The position numbers and the translations under genes are program-made. DNA of 31,011 bases from Phoronis australis (Eukaryota > Phoronida > Phoronidae): contig NMRA01000336.1 of NCBI GenBank assembly GCA_002633005.1, forward strand, positions 430,301 to 461,311, written 5' to 3'. Positions 1 through 10,909 of this stretch are shown here, one piece after another (positions within the stretch are counted from its first letter, which is position 1; the number at the start of each line of letters is the position of its first letter). Under the pieces are notes generated by a model. That model saw nothing but the letters and a program-made list of their open reading frames with translations. It was not told where the DNA came from and did not search any database.

Positions 1-807
1 ACTCGAGCTGAAATTTGGCGACAAGGTGCCCGCGGCCATTACGTGGTTAGTCAGTTTTCCGCGGTGTGGCGTATGGAGCAACATGGTGTCCGATATTTAG
101 GTTCTTCGAAGATTTGGTTGTTGTGTTTTTTGAAGATCAGTCGGAACATAAATGTGGCTTTCAGTGACAAGATATAGTAACAGAACAATTCCGTGAAGGT
201 AAATCTTTATTTCAGCAAAGAATTTACAACAACCCGTAGTATTTTCATTTAAATATAATGCAAAATGTGCCAAAACGTCCGATAATTAGGTCACTTGACT
301 GTAGATAAAGGTCGATCCAATACCAGACATAGATGGATTTAATAAAATTACCGATGAATTACGGATGGTCGGCGTTATCGACATCGTGACTTTACACAAC
401 AAACCGGTAATTTCCCTACGGTCCTTGACCTTGAACTGACAAAATGCAAAGTGTGTTTGGGCTTTTTGGGAACATTTTTGTGCTTTGACACCAAATTTCT
501 TGCGAACTCGCTGGAGCAGGACACCGTAAATGGTATTATAAGAAAGAACAATTTCTTATGGTTTGTTAAACCCCTGTTTTGTGTTATTGAGTTATGTGTT
601 TGATATGGACGGCTCACTCAAAGAACCCGTGGAGTTTCTAGTCCCGAGTGTCATACCTTGTAGTATTATATGTAGTGTATTGGGGACGACCAGCTGAGAG
701 GACGCCTGTGGTTGTAGCTGGGTGATTTTGGTGATTCAAAAACTAACATGATTTAGCATTTGACAAGGATTTCAGAAATGCTATTGGTTTATGTTCAAAT
801 ATGTTAT
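1..807. other. no recognised gene
   Basis: I see no gene, RNA or repeat that I recognise here. The only open frame of any size, 80 codons on the minus strand at 375-617, has no motif I know and is as long as expected by chance in sequence of this composition. Confidence 0.5.
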
Positions 808-1036
808 AACTTAACTTTTTTTAGCAGCACAGCCCAGTGACAGGCTAGATACGATCTGATCGGAGATTAGAGCAATTATCGAACAAACGAGAGCCGGGGA
901 GGGGGCCCTCCAACCATAAATGCCAGAATGGAGTCAATCAGGCAATTGTAAGATATTGGCTACAGGGGTGATCTTCCCAACTTGTTGGGCTATAGAATCG
1001 AAGAAGTTGGGAGCAGCAGGAGAACGCCGTAATGAC
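808..1036 (+). repeat. dispersed repeat, copy 1 of an inverted pair
   Basis: This stretch matches the reverse complement of 2968-3177 over about 200 bases. Shared words include AACTTAACTTTT, GCACAGCCCA, CCCTCCAACCATAAA, AAGATATTGGCTACAGGGG and AACTTGTTGGGCTA. The copies differ by many substitutions and small indels, so the duplication is old. Homology ends in both copies soon after the word CGTAATGA. The two may be the ends of one 2.4-kb element or two independent insertions. I do not recognise the family. Confidence 0.75.
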
Positions 1037-2039
1037 GGCCTTGGGTTACTGTATGTGGCGTGACGGTGGTAGTAGAGAGTAAAGAGCAGCGTTGTGTTGA
1101 CTTCTTTATTCACACACTCACACTCGGTGGGCCTGGTGGATGAGTCGAGCCTGACAAGCTTGGCTAGCGAGTTCGGCAGTTGGTAGTGAACTGAACTTCG
1201 TCGACAAGGCCCGAGTTTAAATATACATCTGAATTCGGATCCATCTGTTCTAGTCTCAGAATTATCACTACTCTATCAGATACAGTGAATTCGAAATATT
1301 TCAGATTGATAAACTTACATAAAATGTATGTCATGACAAATAGAACTTGCATAACTTCGCTGGCCCAGTCCCGACTTTCTCATGGTGCCTGGGGAAAGTC
1401 CCTGGCTTGGCACCCCCTGTGCATTCCACACAGATGTAGTGTGCTGATGCAAACATTTTGGCCGCTGGAACACTGTACTTGACGAGGAGATAACACTCCC
1501 TGATGTCGAGCCTGGTCCAGCAAATGTATTAATTTGTAAACATTTAATTAAAGTTATCATGACGTAATTGTGTCATGGTGTCATTATGCCACATGTATGC
1601 ACCCCCTGAAATGAATTTTTCTAAGCACCCTCAGGGCGGTTAAGGCGAATATGTTAAGTAAAACATTTTTCAGTCATTTTCGGCACGCAAAAATCAGTGT
1701 CTGCAGTTTCCAAGATATTAAATTTCTTATGTATAATGATTATATTACCAAAAAAATGTTGTTTTATTTCACTGTTACAGATTTATAGTTGTTGAACGTA
1801 GTCTACAGAGTTCGGTAGGTCAATTTACCATGGTCGATAGCGGGAGTTCGGGTATGTTTGGTGATAAATTTGAATCAGTCTTCCATGAAATACAGATTTG
1901 GGAACATAGCTGACTGTGTTGTACTTTTAGACTTACGCGATTTTTTCAGCTCTAAACACGCAAAATGCTTGTCACTCCACGCTTTTGGCTCAGAACCTGA
2001 TCAGGCCCATTGCGAACATAAACACAATGAACAGTGACT
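1037..2039. other. no recognised gene; cluster of restriction-site words
   Basis: No gene is recognised. Between about 1157 and 1245 the sequence contains AAGCTT, GCTAGC, GTCGAC, TTTAAA, GAATTC and GGATCC close together, the last two directly adjacent. This resembles a cloning polylinker, but the flanks look like ordinary AT-rich genomic DNA and no vector backbone is visible. The minus-strand frame across it (1164-1352) is not recognised. Confidence 0.4.
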
Positions 2040-2376
2040 TAAAAAAGAAATCCCTTTATACATTTGCTTAAGTATGGATTCCCATGGTGCATGCTGAGCT
2101 GCTATAAACAAGATCATTATGGCTTGTCCACGACCTCGGGCTAAATGTGGGGTAGCTACCATGGCAACGACACAGATTACACGCTAAACGTATCAAACGT
2201 GGAGTATTTGAACAAAAATTACACGTTTTGCCACGTTTTCATCATGTTTACACGCTACATTTTACATGCTTGACACGCTACATTTTACACGTTTGCACAT
2301 TTGACAGTACGCTGTTCCAATACTCCAGTCGTTTTCAGAGCATATCAAATGTGCAAAATTCTCACCCGGGATATGT
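2040..2376 (+). repeat. palindrome-word element, copy 1
   Basis: This is one copy of an element that recurs in opposite orientation at 24505-25150. The left part (2040-2180) includes AAATCCCTTTATACATTTGC, GGATTCCCATGG, TAAATGTGGGGTAGC and TACCATGGCAACGACACAG, each found as its reverse complement around 25000-25140. The right part (2185-2330) is a degraded run of words such as ACACGCTA, TTTTACACG, CTTGACACGCTACATT and CCAATACTCCA. It ends in AAAATTCTCACCCGGGAT, which is also the end of the other copies (24503 and 26276). No coding frame is evident, so it looks non-autonomous. Confidence 0.75.
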
Positions 2377-2632
2377 CATTGAAGTTGTAATGATATTCAG
2401 GCTCAAGTTATTGATTTTATTCCAATGACTTTGTCAATTTAATGGTAATTCAAACTTTATTTTGACATAGACAGTTTTTAAGTGCAGAATCACAATGACA
2501 TGTTTGTACTTAAAGTGATGTTGTCTGCCTCAATTCACTGTTGTCAGGATTCTACATAATGCAGTCTGACGTCTTGTCTCCCCTTCTTCATAACAGTTGA
2601 ACCAGGATCCCCTTTAACCCGTCGTACACTAA

Positions 2633-3247
2633 CTAGTTGAAGACGTAGCATCCAGCTTCCTTGACTCGTTTCGACCCTAAACCATAACGGTCTCTACTGG
2701 TGGGTCCACAGTGGTGGTCAACACAATGTGCATCACTGAGGCCTGACCAACTCCCTTCATTCCGACCGTACCACAGCCAAGAAGATGTCCTCTCAGCTTT
2801 CTCACCCAGTCTTCTCACCACAGCTTTCTTCCTTCCCCATCGGACACCGAGGTTCTCCATCAACCACCATACAGATCTTGCAGGAAATCCTCTACATCCC
2901 ACCTCTACTGCAAACAACCAAGACTGCCAGCATCTATAGCTCTGCATGTCTCCACCATCTCGCTGTACTTCATTACGACATTTTTCTGATTCTGTAGCCC
3001 AACAACAAGTTGCGAAGTTTACCCCTGTAGCCAATATCTTACACAATTGATTAACTCCAATCCTATCTTTTATGGTTGGAGGGCCAGCTCTCTTTTTTGA
3101 TATAATTGCCCCAATCTTCAAGAAGATTGTATCTAAGCCTGATTGGGCTGTGCTGTTAAAAACAAAAGTTAAGTTTAAGTCTAGCTTCGTTTTCAGTGGG
3201 AATGAAATGGTCAAAAATACAAGAGAGAATAAAGTTTCTGTGCTCAT
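2633..3247 (-). other. unrecognised open frame overlapping a repeat
   Basis: A 204-codon frame is open on the minus strand. Its first third (to about residue 95) lies over the dispersed repeat at 2968-3177, so at least that part is repeat-derived. The middle is rich in Trp, Arg and Gly. I see no signal peptide, membrane segment or domain motif. The related copy at 808-1036 is not open in the matching frame. It could be a relic of a mobile-element gene or a chance frame; I assign no function. Confidence 0.2.
2968..3177 (-). repeat. dispersed repeat, copy 2 of an inverted pair
   Basis: This is the reverse-complement partner of 808-1036. Read on the minus strand it contains AACAGCACAGCCCAATC, CCCTCCAACCATAAAAG, TAAGATATTGGCTACAGGGG and TTGTTGGGCTACAGAATC. 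Spacing and base differences show divergence rather than a recent copy or an assembly artefact. Confidence 0.75.
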
Positions 3248-3697
3248 CTGCAGGGCTTTTTATTTGAAATAATTGAAAACATGTCATTCTTTGCATCCTG
3301 TTTTTGACAGTGTGAAGAAAAGGTGACAAATCAAGTGATGTGTGTTTAGCCGGGCAAAACCCAGTGAGAACTGTTCTGTGCCTCCTTTTAAGTGAAATTT
3401 CAAGTTTGAAATACTTCGAAGTTTTGGCACTAATTCTTCTCTCTGTCACAAATCAAAGTGAAAACAATTATTTTTGTTGAATATTTTTTCATTTTTTTGT
3501 TATAATTGAAGAAAGAATTGTGTGTGACTGTGTACTTTGACCAGGTAGTGGCACAGGAGCCTGGCAGCTATGTGTAGATGTGTTGCTTACGATTAACTTT
3601 AGGCACTCATTAATGCATTTCAAATGACAATTTAATGTTCATCAGCAACAATGTGCTACAGTGCAATTAAAAGCAACTGCAAAATATGCTTTTACAG
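3178..3697. other. no recognised gene
   Basis: AT-rich sequence without a recognisable gene or repeat. Overlapping frames on the two strands at 3072-3449 have no known motif. Confidence 0.4.
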
Positions 3698-3750
3698 GTA
3701 CAACAACCCTCTCTCTTCCATGGCCAGTGCATTCTTCCAAGCTTTTAAGT
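3698..3750 (+). pseudogene. possible orphan start of a BIRC6-like exon
   Basis: After an acceptor-like TTTTACAG, the frame reads YNNPLSSMASAFFQA. The BIRC6-like exon at 18627 begins with the similar YNDLSSMMANSM, also right after an acceptor AG and in the same phase (one base, then TAC). The likeness fades after about 11 codons, and a transposase fragment lies just downstream. It may be a remnant of a further gene copy cut by the transposon, or chance similarity over a very short stretch. Confidence 0.25.
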
Positions 3751-3797
3751 TCCGTTTTTCCAGTTTTCATTTGGTTTTTGCTTTGACTAAAATACAG

Positions 3798-5306
3798 TTA
3801 GTAACTAAGTTCGTAGCTGTGGTCAGTAGCACTAATAGACGCTATGTTTTCCATACTGTAAACAGATTTGTCAAACAGTTTTGTGTTGGCCATCCTCTCC
3901 CTTAGGTAGTACCTGGCCTTTTTGTATTGTTGGCTGGACTTTCGTGCGGCATAGCGCTTTCTGGAGTCCACATTTCTCAACATTTTTTTCATGGCACTGT
4001 TTTCAGGCACGGTTAGTCCTGATGCCTCGGCCAGCTTCACCGGTGGATTTCCCTTGTCCCAGGGTTCTGGAATGTATGGTTGAATGGCACAGCCCCGTGA
4101 AGTTCCGTGTGTATCGTGATGTTTTTGGTGCATGTGCATAAACTGCTGCACTCAAACTTTCACTGATGTTCGTGTTGAACAGATTATAGTGCATATCTGT
4201 TAGCTGTTCCTCTGGTTGAAGTAGGAGTTGATTTTTGTTTGAATCGTTTTCAAGTCCTTTTCACTCAGTTCTAGATGCCGGTCATAAGGCAAATGGCTTG
4301 TTGTATAGTTGCTATGATGTGCAATGCACACAGACGACAGCTCGCGACATTGCTGGTGCTGTCCTGAAAAACAGCTAGTAACATTGTTCACCGCAGCAGC
4401 TCCAACTTTCAAAAATTCATCTCTTCCGATTTTTGTGTTTTTTAGGTTGATGAGTTGCACTCTGGCTCGCACAGCAGGTGAAAGTTTCCTCTTTTAACAA
4501 GTCTTGTTATGTGACCTGGGCAAACTTTTCAAGTCCGCTTCGTTTACACTTTTTCCCATTCGCCTCAGTGACTGTGAATGAAGCATTTGTAGTGTTTAGG
4601 TTTTTTTCTTTTGGCACTGTAGAAATCACGGATGGCCTTCGCTTCTTGGCTACTGGCATCGGTCGTAATGCTCCTGATATTCAGGTCCACACCACTGTTT
4701 TCCACTGATCTGAGGCTGGCTTGTAACAGTGTGCGTTCACTTGATGCAATTGATTTCTCAGCTGGGTTGCTGCAGTGTTCATGCTTGCATCCGTGAATCC
4801 TGCTGTGTTTGTTCGCCGTGGTAAGGGCCAGTGGAAGTTTTCGGGCCGTTGTGTGCTCCACAAGTCCCCTGAAGCTCTGTTTAGCTTTCTCGCAGCCACC
4901 CTGTGGCCTACTGGAGTAGGAAACGTCAAACTGAAAATCTGCAACCCCTTCACCGCCAGCCAGAGTGGTGACTTTCTTAACGTAGCGCTGGTTCTCAATC
5001 ATTTGTTCTTCGTTCAATTGAGTTACTGTTTGGCTCATGGCATTCATTTTATTCTGCAGGCTGCGATTGAATGGTTAGGCACAATATTCATGCAGGTCAG
5101 AATGTTGATTACATCCTCGATTCCCACTTTTGACTTTAGCACAGGCAGTACAACCTGGCTGTTCAAGGATACTTTTGGTGGCCCAGTCGTCTGCTGCTTG
5201 ACCTCATCCGACAGTGGCACAGTGGGCGATTTATATTTGCAAACTCTGCAATGCAATGATGCGTAGACACATAGTCCCAGTCTTTTTTCAACAGCCCTTA
5301 CGAAAA
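3798..5306 (-). pseudogene. Mutator-like transposase, C-terminal part, broken
   Basis: On the minus strand this reads as successive frames of one protein. From the 5' side they give EKRLGLCVYASLHCRVCKYK (a CxxC pair), then MNAMSQTVTQLNEEQM, FQFDVSYSSRPQGGCEKAKQ, NKHSRIHGCKHEHCSNPAEK (a Cys/His cluster) and ITTDASSQEAKAI. A Lys/Arg-rich tail near KKARYYLRERMA follows. The pattern (DVSYSSRP, Cys/His cluster, ITTDA) fits the Mutator-like transposase-type proteins common in invertebrate genomes, judged from memory. Acidic residues in DVSY and TTDA are candidates for catalytic positions. Frame changes near 5045, 4565 and 4075, and a stop near 4495, show that it is dead. Its N-terminal part lies at 6371-6690, beyond an inserted element. 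Confidence 0.6.
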
Positions 5307-6370
5307 AGAAAGTGAGAATCTCACTGGATTCCAGTTAGATTCTAGTTAGATTTTCACTAAATCACCAATTATAGTTAGAAATGCCACTGAGAACCCAGTG
5401 GGAATTGAACAACAGGGGCAGTCAGTGAGAATGAGTGAGAAAATGTTATGTAACAGTGAGAATCCAGTGAGAATTTTGGTCTTAGAAAAATTCTGAGTGA
5501 GAATCAGTGAGAATTTCAGACTTAGAAAAAATCTGAGTGAGAATTGAGTGACTTGCCAAAATTGGAGTGAGAATTCAGTGAGAATTTAAGATAAACAAAC
5601 ACCCTGATTGGTTGTAACTGTGGAAAATTTCAGTTGAACCAGATTTCTAAATTTCAAACTAAAATGGCGCCAGGAATGAGCAGTTGGAGAAATAGCTTGA
5701 AGATTGTTGATGTTTTTCTCACAAATATTGTGAAATTACTGAACAGTTTGTCTGTACGTCAACTAGAGGGGACCCTGGACTGATTTTATGTGTTAACATG
5801 CTTAAGGTTAGTACATTTCATACATCTAGTAGAGTGCATGAAGCACGAGTATTAGACTGATGTCTTCATTCTGTGTTGACAGCTGAGTTTTCAATATTTT
5901 GCTGATTCACCAAAGGCATTATTGTTGTTAGTTTATGTCTTTTATGTTTCACAATTTGCAATTAAATTGTATCCTTAGTCTAATTTCAATATAAACTCAC
6001 AAAGTAAGCAGTGTTTTGGTTACCAAAAAAGCTTTGATCTCTCATCTATTCAGTCAGTGTCTGTATAAAAGGCACACACAAAATTTTTTAAGTTCAAAAT
6101 TCTCACCCAGTGAGATTTTCACTCAGTGAGAATTTCAATAACACAAATTCTCACTAATTTGCATAGCATTCCTACTGAGTGAGAATTTCAGTAAGACAAA
6201 TTCTCACTGAGTGGGAATGCTATGCAAATTAGTTAGATTCTCACTGAATTCTAACTGGAATATCACTGTATTCTAACTACAGTGAGAATTTATTTCTCAC
6301 TAATTTAAATGGCATCTTAATTAGTTAGATTCTCACTGGAATCTAACTGAAATCCAGTGAGATTCTTTCT
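5307..6370. mobile_element. 1.06-kb inverted-repeat (foldback/MITE-like) element
   Basis: The two ends are inverted repeats. The left starts AGAAAGTGAGAATCTCACTGG and continues ATTCCAGTTAGATTC. The reverse complement of the right starts AGAAAGAATCTCACTGG and continues ATTTCAGTTAGATTCC, so the left has four extra bases. Inside both ends (5311-5590 and 6100-6365) the words GTGAGAAT, TCTCACT and TTAGATTC recur many times, giving the ends strong self-complementarity. The middle (about 5600-6090) is plain AT-rich DNA with no open frame of note, so the element is non-autonomous. It splits a transposase gene on the minus strand. I do not see a clean target-site duplication. Confidence 0.8.
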
Positions 6371-6690
6371 GGCTTTGGGGATTAGAATTTCCTGAAGCTT
6401 TTTCATAAGGGAGTTATTTTTAGTTTTCCAAATTTGCATGCAACCTGATGCACATGTCCTACCAGGCCTGTTAAGCGACGCACGTTAATGATGATATTCT
6501 CATCCAGTCCCTTGCTGTCACGAATTTTTCTTTCTTTTTCAGTACTTGGCCTAAACCTGTAAGCTGTCGCAGCAGCATCACTGTCAGTTAGGTAGGTGAC
6601 ATCCTCAGCTTCGAAACATGGGAGACGCACAGCCCTGCAACTGTCTGTTTCTGCCTTACGGGCTGCTTTGGTATGCTGGAGCTGCAGTAG
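6371..6690 (-). pseudogene. Mutator-like transposase, N-terminal part
   Basis: The minus strand reads HTKAARKAETDSC, RLPCFEAEDVTYLTDSD, ATAYRFRPSTEKERKIRD, NIIINVRRLTGLVGHVHQ and ACKFGKLKITPL, ending in TGA close to the edge of the inserted element. The part beyond the insertion (upstream of 5306 on the minus strand) resumes with RAVEKRLGLCVYASLHC. Joining a basic/His-Cys region to a GLxV-LHCRVC stretch is the order I expect for this protein group. The true start is not clear: the frame is open upstream to about 6685 but no convincing Met context is seen. Confidence 0.5.
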
Positions 6691-6699
6691 TCCATGTTG

Positions 6700-9047
6700 G
6701 AGGGTCTGTGTCCTTTTTTAAATTGGCTTTTTCCATGCTATAAACACTTTCAATAAATAAGATTGGTCCTATTACCCAATGGTCAAGGTAAACGGTGGGG
6801 TTTGGAAAATTGAACGAGACCGTTTTTATCCACCTTGGCTAAGTCTCGCTCGGCTCACGATCAAAGGGTCATGCCACCAAGCTGCTCTATTCATTGAGTC
6901 ACGAGCGAGGATAATTGGCTTCGCTCATGCGGATATGATCAGCTGATTACAGTCTAGCCTAACAACTGTTCTTTTTATGGAGAGAGTTTTACGTAGTTTT
7001 TACTGTAATATTTGAAAAGAGGAGCGAAAACAAATATGAATACAACTTTGAATATTTCAAATCGGCCAAGGATAAGAGATTTTGCAACACAGCAACACTC
7101 ACGATTACTTTCATTCGGCGCGCACGAATACAAAAATATGGGACCCAAGTTATTTAGATTTTGGAACACGTGCATTGCAATATTCAAAATATGTTTATTA
7201 TGAATCTTACACGCTGTAAAACGACGTTGTTTAATTTCATTGTGCTCATTCATTGTCATCCATCAAATCGGCAATTTCCGAGATGTGATCTGCGGCGTGC
7301 GCGTATGTGTACAAAAGACGTGATTGTTATGTTGCTAAAGTACGAAAATTAAGAAACTTTAGCATGCCGTTATTATTGACAGGGACACGATAAAACGATT
7401 TTGGATTTTGACTATGGAGGATAGTGTGAATACTGATGACACTGGTCACATTTAGATATAGACTTCAGTGATTATGGATATGATATTGTGGATACTGATG
7501 GCACTGAGTGGTAAGGTTTAGATACAGATTTCAGTGATCTAGATTATAATGAGGATATGCCACACGGAAAACTTTCCTGACATGTTTTCTGGAAATTTAA
7601 ATGGATTATTTGTAAACAATCATCTTTGTTTCTCACCCTGGAAAACAAAAACTAAAACTGCTTGTTCAACCCTTTATCAGTATTAAACTTGGATAAATTT
7701 TATATCAATATAATGCTCATTTACTCAAGATGTATTGTTGAAATTTGGTAAGTTTATGTTTATTCATGACTTAGTAACAAGGTTTTAATTAAGTGCAGTG
7801 CTTGTGACCTAGTTCTGAGTGAAATACCCTCGGACTTCAAGGGGGTAGACATTCCACAGCTCAGCCAGGCCACTAAGCAATTTATGCCATATGGCGCTCA
7901 GGGTTAAATGAGTTAAAATTAGTTAGTTGAATTCCACCCAGTGAGCAAAGGGAATTTATATTATATAGTTGATAAGTTCACCACCAAGTGAAAAAGCTAA
8001 GAAGCAAAGTAAAAAGCGAACTGTAAAACATGCTCTTTGAATGAATATTAGGTCATTTGGAGGGCTTGATTTCCTTGCAGTTATATTCGTCATATCATTT
8101 TCGCACACAAATTTCTTCATGTGATTGTTATTTAGATGTGCAGGTCCCTTTGCTATGCTATGCAACTGTGATAGATATTACACAAAATCCATACAAACTT
8201 CCAACCCTGTTTGGATTCAGATTCAGTTTACTGACTGCGTGACTAGTTGGGAATTGTTATAGTTGTTATTGCCCTGAAGCCTAACTGTGATCAAGAACTA
8301 TGTTCAGGTAGTGGTTAAAGTTTCATCAATTTCTAATTTTATTTGGCTCTGATGAAATCTTGTCCAAAGTGATGAAGAAAATCTTAAGTATGAATCGTAA
8401 ATCACTCAGTGTTACGTAATTGTATAACATAGAGCTTTTTGACCAGAAGACATAATGTTTTTCTAGAATCACTGTAAAATGATAGCAGCTGTACTAAATG
8501 CTCCCAGTCAAGCATCACCCTAATTTGCCTTGTGGAAAATCATAAGTGTGCATCCCCTTAATCCAATCTTCTTTTCAGAAGTCCTCAATTTGTTATCAGT
8601 TTTTACGTAATGAAGTGAAGTTGTAGTGACCCTTGATCTGCCTCTTGTCACATGGATGTTGCTATTTTTGTCTCGTTCCTTGACAATACAACACAAGGCA
8701 GTTACCCAGGCAACACTACGCATAACTCAAGTGCTGCGAAAAGTATAAATATAAATAAGTTTTACATCTTATTCTGTTACCGCCTTCTTGGTGTGAATCA
8801 ATGTGTTCACCAATTAACTCACCTTTGGAATTTGAAAAGTTAATATTTGCTGTTCAAAGTGTCTCTGAAGCTACTGTTTTTATCTTCATTGAAAATTTTG
8901 TTTTTGTTTAATATTTCCTTAGTTTGTTGTTAAGATTTCTAGCCAATTTTTATAAGTTGATATTCAGTGTCATTTCTTACCCCCTCTGTGTGGAGAACTA
9001 CCATCAGTGAAGCATTCAGGTGAGATCACTGCTCTCCTTTGTTTCAG
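6700..9047. other. no recognised gene
   Basis: About 2.3 kb of AT-rich DNA without a gene I can support. It includes an imperfect tandem duplication (listed separately). Several 60-90 codon frames exist on both strands but none shows a motif or splice structure I trust. The right end is presumably the intron upstream of the BIRC6-like exon at 9048, ending in a pyrimidine-rich acceptor CTCCTTTGTTTCAG. Confidence 0.5.
7426..7555 (+). repeat. imperfect two-copy tandem repeat, period about 62 bp
   Basis: GTGAATACTGATGACACTG at 7426 is repeated as GTGGATACTGATGGCACTG at 7488. Each is followed by TTTAGATA(T/C)AGA and TTCAGTGAT, then GATTAT. Read in frame it gives Asp-rich words such as NTDDTG and DFSDYG, but stops interrupt both copies, so I do not call a gene. 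Confidence 0.65.
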
Positions 9048-9239
9048 GTGGTGTGGGTGGCTCCACCCGGTGGGACTTCCTGCAGGGTGAGGGTACCCTT
9101 CAGACACGCCAGGGTCTGCTGCGCTTGGCCGCTTCAACCAAGGTGTACCGCTGTAAGCTGCACAACCACCTACTGCATCACAAACAGCAGCTGTTGAGTC
9201 TGGAACAGGCAAAGAAAAAATATGTTGCAATGCACAAGA
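9048..9239 (+). pseudogene. BIRC6: BIRC6-like exon A (middle of protein)
   Basis: This exon has a strong acceptor (TTTGTTTCAG) and donor (GTGAGT at 9240). It reads GGVGGSTRWDFLQGEG, VYRCKLHNHLLHHKQQLLSL and EQAKKKYVAMHK without a stop. Human BIRC6 as I recall it has RKIRKQLVHHKQQLNLLKAK, a basic helical segment in the central helical-repeat region, which matches around LHHKQQL. BIRC6 is a giant cytosolic ubiquitin ligase that restrains caspases and Smac. The exon starts in phase 1 and its last base plus the first two of exon B give AAC, so the two splice in frame. This exon by itself is undamaged; it is called pseudogene because sister exons carry lesions. Confidence 0.75.
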
Positions 9240-9650
9240 GTGAGTGTGTGAAATGCAGTGAAAGGTCATACATTATCGTTCTTTAAAACTTACAACGGAA
9301 GCTGGATATCCAATAAAGACTAAACTGCCACACATATTATGTAGAAGGCGGAGAGTCATTAAGATGAAAAGAATGATTTTATTACATAATTTTGTTAAGG
9401 AACTGTGTTTTTTGAAGTCGTGTATAATTAGTGCCAGTGTAAATTACTTGGAACTCATAGAAAGTTTTACTTATTATGTTCTGTTTCACTGTTGTGGTGT
9501 GTATTACTTTTCTTGTGCTGTCTTTTTCTGTCTCCAAGGTAGCATAATTGAATTGTAGTCACATTCTAAATTTTGTTGATTTTACAACAAGAATGTAGTT
9601 TTATCAGTTTTGAAAACCACTGTTCTAAAAGGTATACTTTTTCAATTTAG
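9240..9650. other. intron A-B
   Basis: AT-rich intron with no other feature seen. It runs from donor GTGAGT to acceptor TTTTTCAATTTAG. Confidence 0.6.
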
Positions 9651-9742
9651 ACTCGAAAATGCAAGAGATGGATCTTGTGCAGAAGCTGAACGACGCCAGC
9701 AAGAAGGCGGCCGAGGCGCTGCTCAGTCAGAATGGCGACCAG
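9651..9742 (+). pseudogene. BIRC6: BIRC6-like exon B
   Basis: After acceptor TTCAATTTAG the frame carried over from exon A reads NSKMQEMDLVQKLNDASKKA then AEALLSQNGDQ. It aligns with the human stretch LVEQAKLKQATSKHFKDLI, an amphipathic basic helix just after the LVHHKQQL segment, so exon order is preserved. The 3' edge is uncertain. A weak donor GTGTAA lies at 9743. A much better one, GTGAGC, lies at 9779, but using it puts TAA (9746-9748) in frame. Neither donor matches the phase of exon C, so a frameshift or an unseen small exon must lie between. Confidence 0.65.
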
Positions 9743-9778
9743 GTGTAACCTAAGCAATTGAAACAGCACTCGGCCAAG

Positions 9779-10426
9779 GTGAGCACTTGTCACATCCTGG
9801 TCTTTGAGGTCATTAAGGTCATCATTAGCTGCAGCAAAAGAGTGACCAAGAAGAAAATCACTAAAGGTTCCAATAGAATAACTAGATGAAAAGTAATTCA
9901 GGCCAAGAGCTATCGGGGAGTAAGTCAGTATGGTGTTAGTTTTTAGTTGGTCAAATAATATTCGTTTTTAGTTTTTGTCGTGTCAAACCTTATTATGTGC
10001 GACTTGTGTTTCGTATATTGAAAGCTTTTTAGACGCTTTTATTTTTCTGTGAGGTTTCCCATGCGTTTCACTTTTAAGTAGTAAAAGTTTCTAAAACTGT
10101 TTCACTGTAAGGGTTGATTGAAAATTTCTGCACTTTGTGCATTAGTTTTCAAAATGAAATGGACAATGTCGAAAGTTTCAGCACACAAAACAATGATTTA
10201 ATATCCATGAAATTTCCGAGTGGAATCCATTTGAATTCTGGCTAAATCTCGCGAAAATCTTAACAAGTGTTGCCTCGTGCACATTTTCGAAACTGCGACA
10301 AATTACTGAGTGTGCATGTCCATTACATTAAACAAGAAAATCTAATTCCGAGGTTTGATATCGTTTGGAAATTCTTTTTCTTTCATCAATCCTAATTTAA
10401 TGTTGCCCAACTTGTTCTCACCACAG
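9779..10426. other. intron B-C
   Basis: AT-rich, no feature recognised. It ends in the acceptor CTTGTTCTCACCACAG. Confidence 0.5.
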
Positions 10427-10637
10427 TACCTTGAGGATTCGCCACACTGATGGAGATTTACTCTGTAAACTGCCAAAAGATGGCGACGACTCTGCAGCCA
10501 GTGCAGGAGAGCCCCTACCTGATCTGTGCATTGTTCTGCCACGCGTCAAGTGTCTCTCTGTTATTCGTGGACTTGTGGCGCTCGTCCTGACCTTGGGTTT
10601 CTCTTTTAATGCGGATTTTTTCTTGGTGGCTTGCAAG
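10427..10637 (+). pseudogene. BIRC6: BIRC6-like exon C
   Basis: The open stretch ends EPLPDLCIVLPRVKCLSVI, then RGLVALVLTLGFSFNADFFL and VACK before donor GTAAAG. Human BIRC6 reads EPLPFTLAHERCISVVQKL, VLFLLSMDFTCHADLLLFVCK at the matching place: a conserved helical repeat ending in the same Val/Ala-Cys-Lys at a phase-0 exon border. No stop or shift lies in this exon. The upstream 20 codons (HTDGDLLCKLPKDGDDSA) are acidic and poorly conserved. The start phase does not fit exon B. Confidence 0.85.
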
Positions 10638-10857
10638 GTAAAGGGAGTGTCATGTAGTTTTCAAATCCGAAATTTTAGCAACGAAAATTCAGTATCTTCC
10701 AAAATGTTTAATGACGTATCTTCTTGTCAAAAATAGGCAGAAATTCGGAGAAGAAACATAGGCTAATGTTGTGCTATATTTTTGCCGTTTTTTTCTGGGC
10801 TTTTTACCATAAATTCGGCAATGAAACTCCTGAACTTTTTAAAATAATTCAGAAACT

Positions 10858-10909
<52 letters not shown>

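Noticed and set aside
8970-9269. A minus-strand 99-codon gene
   Set aside because: It is the complement of exon A, which has splice sites and BIRC6 similarity on the plus strand.
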